Source: Nitrosopumilaceae archaeon (GTDB lineage Archaea; Thermoproteota; Nitrososphaeria; Nitrososphaerales; Nitrosopumilaceae). Taken from it: DNA of 9,125 bases. The stretch is taken from positions 5,868-14,992 of the forward strand of contig DUJB01000025.1 of assembly GCA_013330055.1 (NCBI GenBank). The letters run 5' to 3'. Made by a program: the position numbers and the translations under genes. Below the pieces are notes generated by a model that was not told the origin of the DNA, did no database searches, and saw nothing but the letters and a program-made list of their open reading frames with translations. Below are positions 5,159 to 9,125 of this stretch, piece after piece (position 1 is the stretch's first letter; every line of letters begins with the position of its first letter).

Positions 5159-5440
5159 TCATGTCCATGCCTTTGGCTCTTTTTTCCAGATCCTAATCCC
5201 ATCAATGAAAACCTGTTCATCTTCTTCAAACACCGTATGCCATTTCCCATTGTGAGGAAATGTCTTATTCATGAATTTCACTTTTTCATTTGTAGGAAAT
5301 TTATTCAACAATGCACCCCACCTCATGTTTTTGATCTTAGGCATAATCTCATTGATATCTTTCATTTTGTTTAGAATCCTGTTTTTTGTATACTGAGTAT
5401 TATGTTTATCTTTATTGAGTTTATTGTTTTGAAATAACAC
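5159..5440 (-). CDS. Small unknown basic protein
   Basis: A frame of 93 codons from GTG 5440. A TATA-like TTTAAAATTA at 5464-5473 lies about 28 nt upstream and supports a leaderless GTG start. ATG 5365 is the alternative, giving 68 residues and dropping an Asn/Lys-rich, probably disordered head. The core reads M-R-W-G-A-L-L-N-K-F-P, then F-P-H-N-G-K-W-H-T-V-F-E-E-D-E-Q-V-F-I-D-G-I-R-I-W. The aromatic residues, the repeated G-K-W/D-G-I-R turns and strand alternation suggest a small beta fold. I do not recognise a family. Codon composition matches neighbouring genes. Confidence 0.55.
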   Translation of the reverse strand: MLFQNNKLNKDKHNTQYTKNRILNKMKDINEIMPKIKNMRWGALLNKFPTNEKVKFMNKTFPHNGKWHTVFEEDEQVFIDGIRIWKKEPKAWT

Positions 5441-5484
5441 TTTCTAGTGATTGAATGAAAAAATAATTTTAAACGTGTTTCAGC

Positions 5485-5625
5485 TTAAAATCTTCGTTCG
5501 CCGCGGTGTTTTGGTAGACACTCACGACAGTATACTGGGCGTCCCTCTGTTGGTTTAAAAGGAACCTGTGTTTCTTTTTTGCAATCTGCACACGTGGCAG
5601 GGTGCATTTGTCTGTCTTCTGACAT
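5485..5625 (-). CDS. CxxC-x17-CxxC zinc-ribbon microprotein (46 aa)
   Basis: A 46-residue gene, ATG 5625 to TAA 5487-5485, shorter than a meaningless longer frame on the same strand. It contains C12-A-D-C15, then V-P-F-K-P-T-E-G-R-P-V-Y, then C33-R-E-C36, spaced exactly C-x2-C-x17-C-x2-C. This is the small zinc-ribbon family, widespread in archaea and some bacteria, with the conserved P-F-x-P-x-x-x-R-P-V-Y-C core. The basic tail K-H-R-G-E-R-R-F fits nucleic-acid binding. One structural zinc is expected. A TATA box 26 nt upstream gives a leaderless transcript, divergent from the gene at 5711. The identity is strong; the target is unknown. Confidence 0.85.
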   Translation of the reverse strand: MSEDRQMHPATCADCKKETQVPFKPTEGRPVYCRECLPKHRGERRF

Positions 5626-5646
5626 GACTTTTGGACATTTTTGGTC

Positions 5647-5655
5647 ACATAAAAA
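5647..5655 (-). promoter_or_regulatory. TATA box for the zinc-ribbon gene
   Basis: TTTTTATGT on the minus strand is centred 26 nt before ATG 5625. It is one half of a divergent promoter region. Confidence 0.5.
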
Positions 5656-5689
5656 CTGTTAGTATTAGATACAAAATAGCAGATCCAAA

Positions 5690-5695
5690 TTATAA
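5690..5695 (+). promoter_or_regulatory. TATA box for the gene at 5711
   Basis: TTATAA is centred about 18 nt before ATG 5711 but about 27 nt before the in-frame ATG 5720. This hints that the true leaderless start may be the second Met. Confidence 0.4.
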
Positions 5696-5710
5696 GCAAA
5701 TAATTATGAC

Positions 5711-5932
5711 ATGTCCAAAATGTTTGTAATGAGTTCTGAAATAACAGAACAAGAGAAACTCGACCTTACTCCAGAGACTGGATTTAATCTTGTTGGTATA
5801 GATCCCTTTGAAGTACATGGCAAAATGTTGTATTTTATAGAACACTTTGATCGGTACCAAGAAGCCTTAACAGCAAAAAAGGGAAGGAATAATCCTGATG
5901 AATATTTGATCCTATACAAAGGTTCACCATAA
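5711..5932 (+). CDS. Small unknown protein (73 aa)
   Basis: A 73-residue soluble protein with three in-frame ATGs near its start (5711, 5720, 5729); promoter spacing favours 5720. The N-terminal third is acidic (E-I-T-E-Q-E-K-L-D). It is followed by F-N-L-V-G-I-D-P-F-E, a helix around M-L-Y-F-I-E-H-F-D-R-Y-Q-E-A and a last strand E-Y-L-I-L-Y-K-G. The dense Phe/Tyr and Asp/Glu pattern looks like a small alpha/beta domain. I do not recognise the family. It shares a divergent promoter region with the zinc-ribbon gene, so the two could be co-regulated, which is inference. Confidence 0.65.
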   Translation: MSKMFVMSSEITEQEKLDLTPETGFNLVGIDPFEVHGKMLYFIEHFDRYQEALTAKKGRNNPDEYLILYKGSP

Positions 5933-6069
5933 TAATATTTTTTCAAGGATGAAAATGTGGAAAACTACGCGTTATTATTAATTTAAAAATGCTCTCCAAT
6001 GATTTTCTGTTCTGCAGAGGCAGTAATTGCTATTGCCGCGAATCTAGGTTGATAAGTTAAGAATCAAAA

Positions 6070-6381
6070 TCAAAAGAGATCAGTGTCATTGATCTGTTCT
6101 GGATTGGTGGGCTTTTTGTAAAAACTCTTGTTTAAATTAGGACTTTCAGGAGAAAATTGGTCTATAATATAGTCAGCATTTTCAATCATACGTAATAGCG
6201 CTGGTTTATTTGGCATGGGCAAATTGTACTTTTCAGAATATTTTAAGAGATAATAAATCGAATCATTAAGATGAATGCTAAGCTGTTCATTCAGTTTTTT
6301 TAATCTATGTGCCTTTTTGTATTCCGATAATGCCTCCTCAAAAATCCCAATCTCATTCATTTTAACATTTTTAGATGTCAT
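6070..6381 (-). CDS. Unknown helical protein, about 96-103 aa
   Basis: Soluble, mostly helical. E-A-L-S-E-Y-K-K-A-H-R-L-K-K-L-N-E-Q-L-S-I-H-L begins one amphipathic helix, S-I-Y-Y-L-L-K-Y-S-E-K-Y a second, and P-A-L-L-R-M-I-E-N-A-D-Y-I-I a third. A polar, probably disordered tail rich in Pro/Asn follows. Two starts are possible: ATG 6381 or ATG 6360. A TATA-like TTATATGC at 6383-6390 is about 27 nt before 6360, so the shorter 96-residue form is likely if the mRNA is leaderless. I do not recognise the family. A protein-protein adaptor role would fit the helices but is speculation. Confidence 0.65.
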   Translation of the reverse strand: MTSKNVKMNEIGIFEEALSEYKKAHRLKKLNEQLSIHLNDSIYYLLKYSEKYNLPMPNKPALLRMIENADYIIDQFSPESPNLNKSFYKKPTNPEQINDTDLF

Positions 6382-6382
6382 A

Positions 6383-6390
6383 GCATATAA
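6383..6390 (-). promoter_or_regulatory. TATA-like box deciding the start of the helical protein
   Basis: TTATATGC is centred about 27 nt before ATG 6360 and almost on top of ATG 6381. It therefore supports the internal start if it is the real promoter. Confidence 0.4.
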
Positions 6391-6460
6391 CCATTAGGCA
6401 GGATTTCTCAGTAAGGTTTCTGTTTAAAATCCAAATCAAAATCGAACTAGGAGAATAAAA

Positions 6461-6934
6461 CTATTGAATTTTACATTGTGCAGTTATTCCTTTTGATGTA
6501 AAATAATAAGTAGATATCAAAATTCCAATACTGATCAATCTGAGTGGAATTTCATAATTAGTTAAAAATGCAGTAGCAGTACCTCCAATTGTGCCAAATG
6601 TAGAAACGATTGCAAAACCAGCTGGGCCACAGCTGCATACACCTGCACTTGCACCGATTATCGGTCCTGCAAAGCTTACATTTAGCTGTTTAGCATGCAA
6701 TATTTTTACTCTAAAAATGCTCATGCTAACTACCAACCCAGACAATGCAGAAACCATTACAATCAGTAAAAAACCTACAATGTCTTCATCTTGAACATAA
6801 AAAGTTGGAATTGGTTGAAGGAAAACATATTCAGATACAATAGAAAGCATCACTAATAGTCCTACAAATATAGCAATGGACAACAAGATATACGGTTTGT
6901 TCGAAAAAACAAGTCTTAGCGCTTGGCGTTGCAA
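6461..6934 (-). CDS. Four-helix membrane protein with Cys-Ser-Cys motif
   Basis: A 157-residue integral membrane protein. Hydrophobic segments are at about 15-39, 53-74, 86-124 (long, Gly-rich) and 130-146. The third contains A-G-V-C100-S-C102-G-P-A-G-F, then S-T-F-G-T-I-G-G-T-A-T-A; a C-S-C-G-P motif in a Gly-rich helix could bind a metal or be redox active. A fourth Cys-region residue, C154, lies at the end. The start appears to be TTG 6934, since no ATG occurs before residue 29. I do not recognise a named family; similar Cys/Gly membrane proteins in ammonia oxidisers are sometimes suspected of metal handling, so a copper link would be pure inference. A palindrome covers its likely TATA box. 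Confidence 0.75.
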   Translation of the reverse strand: MQRQALRLVFSNKPYILLSIAIFVGLLVMLSIVSEYVFLQPIPTFYVQDEDIVGFLLIVMVSALSGLVVSMSIFRVKILHAKQLNVSFAGPIIGASAGVCSCGPAGFAIVSTFGTIGGTATAFLTNYEIPLRLISIGILISTYYFTSKGITAQCKIQ

Positions 6935-6945
6935 TTGTAACTCGT

Positions 6946-6968
6946 TACTTGTTATATTTTAACAAGTA
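6946..6968. promoter_or_regulatory. 9-bp palindromic operator candidate over a TATA box
   Basis: TACTTGTTA (6946-6954) and TAACAAGTA (6960-6968) are perfect inverted copies around a five-base A/T spacer. The right arm and spacer include a TATA-like run (6951-6960) usable in both directions: about 21 nt before the membrane-protein TTG at 6934 and about 22 nt before the small + strand ATG at 6977. A dimeric regulator bound here would block TBP, so this looks like a repressor site. Confidence 0.5.
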
Positions 6969-6976
6969 TAAACCAT

Positions 6977-7051
6977 ATGGCTTTAATTTGCGGAGATTGT
7001 GACGAACAATTTACCTGCACTCACAGTCTTGTTCTCCACAATGACATGTGA
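6977..7051 (+). CDS. Tiny C2H2-like zinc-finger frame (24 aa), perhaps truncated
   Basis: ATG 6977 to TGA 7049-7051. The 24-residue product has C5-x2-C8, Phe12 three residues later, Leu18 and His21. This is exactly C-x2-C-x3-F-x5-L-x2-H of a classical C2H2 finger, but the stop comes three codons after H21 and the second His is missing. H16 or C14 could substitute. A TATA-like box within the 6946-6968 palindrome lies about 22 nt upstream. The last 41 bases overlap, antisense, the end of the exported-protein gene. It may be a real microprotein, a decayed finger gene, or coincidence; the motif fit makes coincidence less likely. Confidence 0.4.
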   Translation: MALICGDCDEQFTCTHSLVLHNDM

Positions 7052-7967
7052 CCTCAAATGTATACACTGAGCTTGCAGAAGAAAATCCATCTGTCACGTC
7101 TATAAAGACCAACAGAGTTTCTGCTTCTGCGTATTTGCCAATCTCCCACGAAAAGAAATAATTACCATTTGAATCTGTGATTCCACTAAAATCTTTGAGT
7201 TTGGTTTCCTCGTAATCTTCTACTTGTACAAATATACTAGCACCATCGACGGTTCCCTGCTCATCGGTAACAGTAACTATGATAGATTGCATAGTGCCAC
7301 GTCTAACTTGTGATTTTCCTTCGACATCTATGTATAGTCTTTGTGGATCTTTTTCCAAATCATATTCAATTTGAAAAATTTTTTTGTTAATCAGGTATTG
7401 TAGTCCTGACACAAAATCACTGTTGGATATTTCGCTATCAGCCCACCACTTTGCGTTGTTTTTGAACCAGAAAGGGATTTTTGTCAATTGGCTTTCCTTC
7501 ACGTAAAAATATGATATTGGAATGCTGATACCGTTGTACGATCCAGCAACTTTGTACGTGCCACTTGGAGAGTCTTGGTTTAACAACAAAGTAGTTTGAT
7601 ATACACCGCTTTCAAGAACAGCAGCTTTTGATTCGATAATTTTCCCATCTGGTCTGGTTATTGATAAAAAGACATTATTGGTTTTTTTCAGGTCACCTGT
7701 AGTTCCATATATTGTAACAAACGATGTCTGTCCATATTTTGGTAAGAAATAGACATGTTCTGAAGATTCTACTAAGGGAGTTGATATTACATTGCTCTTT
7801 ATCAGATATTGAATCGATTGAACAAATCTGGTATCGTCAATTTTTTGTTCTGACCACAATTTAGCTGTGTTCTTTATCCATGGTGATATCATGATAGTTT
7901 CGCTGTGAATGTTATGAATTCCAGTCATTACTAGAAAAAATCCAATCAGAACTGCTAAAGATTTCAC
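7011..7967 (-). CDS. Exported modular protein with duplicated W-K-N-A-K-W motif and Ig-like domains
   Basis: 318 residues from GTG 7967; an upstream TTG at 7982 is less likely because the GTG gives a standard signal peptide, M-K-S then a hydrophobic core to about residue 18. Layout: repeat 1 (about 27-61; P-W-I-K-N-T-A-K-L-W ... F-V-Q-S-I-Q-Y-L-I), an Ig/MG2-like beta domain (about 73-157), repeat 2 (about 164-197; P-F-W-F-K-N-N-A-K-W-W ... F-V-S-G-L-Q-Y-L-I), a second Ig-like domain (about 210-307; V-T-V-T-D-E-Q-G and D-S-N-G-N-Y turns), then a tail C308-H-C310 ... C315-E-C317. The W-K-N-A-K-W module is common in secreted thaumarchaeal proteins. It probably sits outside the cell as an adhesion or envelope protein. 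The Cys-rich tail overlaps the small finger frame. Confidence 0.8.
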   Translation of the reverse strand: MKSLAVLIGFFLVMTGIHNIHSETIMISPWIKNTAKLWSEQKIDDTRFVQSIQYLIKSNVISTPLVESSEHVYFLPKYGQTSFVTIYGTTGDLKKTNNVFLSITRPDGKIIESKAAVLESGVYQTTLLLNQDSPSGTYKVAGSYNGISIPISYFYVKESQLTKIPFWFKNNAKWWADSEISNSDFVSGLQYLINKKIFQIEYDLEKDPQRLYIDVEGKSQVRRGTMQSIIVTVTDEQGTVDGASIFVQVEDYEETKLKDFSGITDSNGNYFFSWEIGKYAEAETLLVFIDVTDGFSSASSVYTFEVTCHCGEQDCECR

Positions 7968-8007
7968 CAATATAGATAGCAAGTAAGATTTAATCTAGGT
8001 TCAGTTT

Positions 8008-8259
8008 TCAGCTAAATCCAGCACCAAATTTATCACCGTTTTGGAGAGGATCAATAGAATCGGTATTTTTCAATTTTAAATACAAAAAAGCTTCATTCAC
8101 TAACTGTTCTGCAGACTCGCCTATTATCTTAAAATTGGTCTTTACAAAATCATAATACCTTTGTAGTTTCAGTGGACTTTGCTCATCAAGCGAAGTTTTG
8201 TCATTAATAATTAGTAATGCAATTTTTTCGATTTGAGACTCACGCTCAGAATCACTCAT
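8008..8259 (-). CDS. Small unknown acidic protein (83 aa)
   Basis: 83 residues from ATG 8259, chosen over an in-frame TTG at 8274 because CCTTAAAAGG at 8280-8289 is centred about 26 nt upstream of the ATG. The sequence AGAGGT just before the ATG could alternatively act as a ribosome site in a leadered mRNA. The protein has two helices (I-E-K-I-A-L-L-I-I and Q-R-Y-Y-D-F-V-K-T-N-F), a third E-S-A-E-Q-L-V-N-E-A-F-L-Y-L-K-L-K, and a Gly-rich end, G-D-K-F-G-A-G-F. It is soluble and I do not recognise it. It lies 40 nt upstream of the exported-protein gene on the same strand, so co-transcription is possible. Confidence 0.65.
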   Translation of the reverse strand: MSDSERESQIEKIALLIINDKTSLDEQSPLKLQRYYDFVKTNFKIIGESAEQLVNEAFLYLKLKNTDSIDPLQNGDKFGAGFS

Positions 8260-8279
8260 GAGTATACCTCTCAATTCAA

Positions 8280-8289
8280 CCTTTTAAGG
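8280..8289 (-). promoter_or_regulatory. TATA-like box for the gene at 8259
   Basis: CCTTAAAAGG, a perfect palindrome, is centred about 26 nt before ATG 8259. The symmetry may just reflect the box itself. Confidence 0.4.
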
Positions 8290-8349
8290 AATTGTGATAT
8301 TTGCGCCCTAACTCAAATCATTATTGATGATGATAATTTACCGTTTTAC

Positions 8350-8355
8350 TTATAT
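8350..8355 (+). promoter_or_regulatory. TATA box for PII
   Basis: TTATAT is centred about 26 nt before the PII ATG at 8379, the clearest example of leaderless spacing in the window. Confidence 0.55.
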
Positions 8356-8378
8356 CTTAATTAAAATTCCAAAATATC

Positions 8379-8723
8379 ATGAAAAGAATTGAAGCCGTGG
8401 TAAAGGCTGACAAGACAAGTTTAGTTGTGGATGCAATAAAAAAAGCGGGTGCAAAAGGTCTAACAATATTTCCAGGAAGAGGGCAAGGCAAGGGAGAAAG
8501 GCCAATGGTTCATAGTTCACGTGGAACAATAAGACATGTTGCTGAATACAATGAAGTGGATTCGATTATCACCATAGTTGACGAGTCAGAAACTGATGCA
8601 GTCATAGCTGCAATAGTTAATTCCGCTGGAACTGGTTCTAAAGGTGACGGCAAGATCTTTGTTTCAAAAGTAGATGAAGTAATAGACATAGGTAGTAAGC
8701 AAAAAGGTTCTTTAGCACTTTAA
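8379..8723 (+). CDS. PII-family signal protein (GlnB/GlnK-like), atypical
   Basis: A full-length 114-residue PII subunit; family trimers bind ATP/ADP and 2-oxoglutarate and control nitrogen uptake and assimilation through the T-loop. Family landmarks are M-K-R-I-E-A-V-V, G-A-K-G-L-T-I, the Gly-rich G33-R-G-Q-G-K-G-E at the T-loop base, C-loop T85-G-S-K-G-D-G-K-I-F-V and the final K-G-S-L-A-L. Differences: the T-loop lacks the uridylylated Tyr (position 51 is Ile; the Y-R-G-A-E-Y motif is replaced by S-R-G-T-I-R-H), and the strand that normally carries two ATP-phosphate Arg residues (R-I-R) reads D103-I-G. Regulation may therefore not depend on uridylylation and nucleotide affinity may differ. 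No ammonium transporter gene is adjacent. Confidence 0.9.
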   Translation: MKRIEAVVKADKTSLVVDAIKKAGAKGLTIFPGRGQGKGERPMVHSSRGTIRHVAEYNEVDSIITIVDESETDAVIAAIVNSAGTGSKGDGKIFVSKVDEVIDIGSKQKGSLAL

Positions 8724-8757
8724 CTAGTCTTGAACTAATTTTTTCATTTATTATTTC
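8724..8757. terminator. T-rich convergent spacer after PII
   Basis: A weak hairpin (TAGT and ACTA flanking five bases) followed by T6 and more T-rich sequence lies between the convergent PII and aldehyde dehydrogenase genes. It could end the PII transcript. Confidence 0.35.
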
Positions 8758-9125
8758 TCAGTTTATAATTACTGATTTTATGTTAACAAATTCTTTTAGA
8801 CCATAATTTGATAACTCTCTTCCAATTCCAGAGTTTTTGATTCCACCAAAAGGCATTCTTGGATCTGATATCACCATCGAATTTACAAATACCATTCCAG
8901 CCTCAATGTCTTTTGCAATGTTATTTTCTCTTGCAAAACTTTCTGACCATATACTAGCACCAAGACCAAACTCGGTGTCATTTGCAAATCTTATAGCTTC
9001 GACATGATCCTTTGCTGAGAGTATTGGTGCCACTGGACCAAATACTTCTTCTCTTGAAATTGCCATGTCTGGTGTTACATTGGATATCACTGTGGGGTTA
9101 AAGTAGAATCCTGTTCTATTTGGTA
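8758..9125 (-). CDS. Aldehyde dehydrogenase family protein, C-terminal part
   Basis: The last 122 or so residues of an NAD(P)+-dependent aldehyde dehydrogenase; the 5' part lies beyond base 9125. Visible are P-N-R-T-G-F-Y-F-N-P-T-V-I, T-P-D-M-A-I, then E-E-V-F-G-P-V-A-P-I with the ribose-binding Glu, the helix A-I-R-F-A-N-D-T-E-F-G-L-G-A-S-I-W, V-F-V-N-S and the C-terminal P-F-G-G-I-K-N-S-G-I-G-R-E-L. The catalytic Cys and general-base Glu are outside the window. The sequence is closest in style to succinate-semialdehyde-type enzymes, which would fit central carbon metabolism in this group, but substrate cannot be settled from this part. An in-frame GTG at 9090 is not the start. Confidence 0.9.
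   Translation of the reverse strand, partial: PNRTGFYFNPTVISNVTPDMAISREEVFGPVAPILSAKDHVEAIRFANDTEFGLGASIWSESFARENNIAKDIEAGMVFVNSMVISDPRMPFGGIKNSGIGRELSNYGLKEFVNIKSVIIN

Noticed and set aside
5469..5699. Minus-strand 76-codon frame
   Set aside because: It is a different frame of the zinc-ribbon gene; the conserved Cys spacing exists only in the 5485-5625 frame.
5704..5946. Minus-strand frame opposite the 5711 gene
   Set aside because: Covers the + gene and its promoter; composition is shadow-like.
5989..6060. Short + strand frames after the 5711 gene
   Set aside because: 17-23 codons in different frames, with no motif, promoter or homology I can see.
6591..6794. Plus-strand frame opposite the membrane protein
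   Set aside because: Antisense to a clear four-helix protein.

Overview
The window looks like a piece of an AT-rich chromosome of an ammonia-oxidising archaeon (Nitrososphaerota/Thaumarchaeota, probably Nitrosopumilales-like). The grounds are gene content (a PAC2-family protein, a DUF6659-like protein, a stand-alone Lrp/AsnC RAM domain, a GYD-domain protein, an archaeal-type PII protein, and an exported protein with duplicated W-x-K-N-x-A-K-x-W modules) and promoter style. Many genes have a TATA-like box centred about 26 nt before the start codon, so many mRNAs are probably leaderless. No rRNA, tRNA, insertion sequence or CRISPR array is visible.

Layout. 1-420 (+) is the 3' part of a PAC2 gene ending in a hairpin, followed at 464-586 (+) by a 40-residue C2H2 zinc-finger gene. 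655-2104 (-) holds a small exported helical protein, a small Cys/His protein, a possible frameshifted mini-gene and an Fe/Mn superoxide dismutase. 2105-2407 has no protein gene but contains a GC-rich block (2141-2231) that folds on paper into a closed, branched RNA-like structure. 2408-2800 (-) DUF6659-like and 2903-3178 (+) GYD are divergent. 3179-3563 contains gene debris: a metallo-beta-lactamase-like fragment on + and an unidentified reading frame on -. 3564-3797 (+) is the RAM-domain protein, 3857-4195 (-) MscL, 4251-4976 (-) an unknown protein and 5159-5440 (-) a small unknown protein. 5485-5625 (-) is a 46-residue zinc ribbon, divergent from the small gene at 5711-5932 (+). 6070-6381, 6461-6934, 7011-7967 and 8008-8259 (all -) are an unknown helical protein, a four-helix membrane protein, the exported modular protein and a small unknown. 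8379-8723 (+) is PII. 8758-9125 (-) is the C-terminal part of an aldehyde dehydrogenase that runs off the window.

How it fits together. This is mostly a mosaic of single-gene units rather than one pathway. Recognisable themes are oxidative defence (SOD), osmotic protection (MscL), small-molecule sensing (PII, RAM, GYD), protein quality control (PAC2), and several very small metal-binding proteins. The least explained parts are the GC-rich structured element beside SOD, and the 6946-7051 region. There a 9-bp palindrome covers a TATA box between a membrane-protein gene and a tiny zinc-finger frame that overlaps, antisense, the odd Cys-rich tail of the exported protein.
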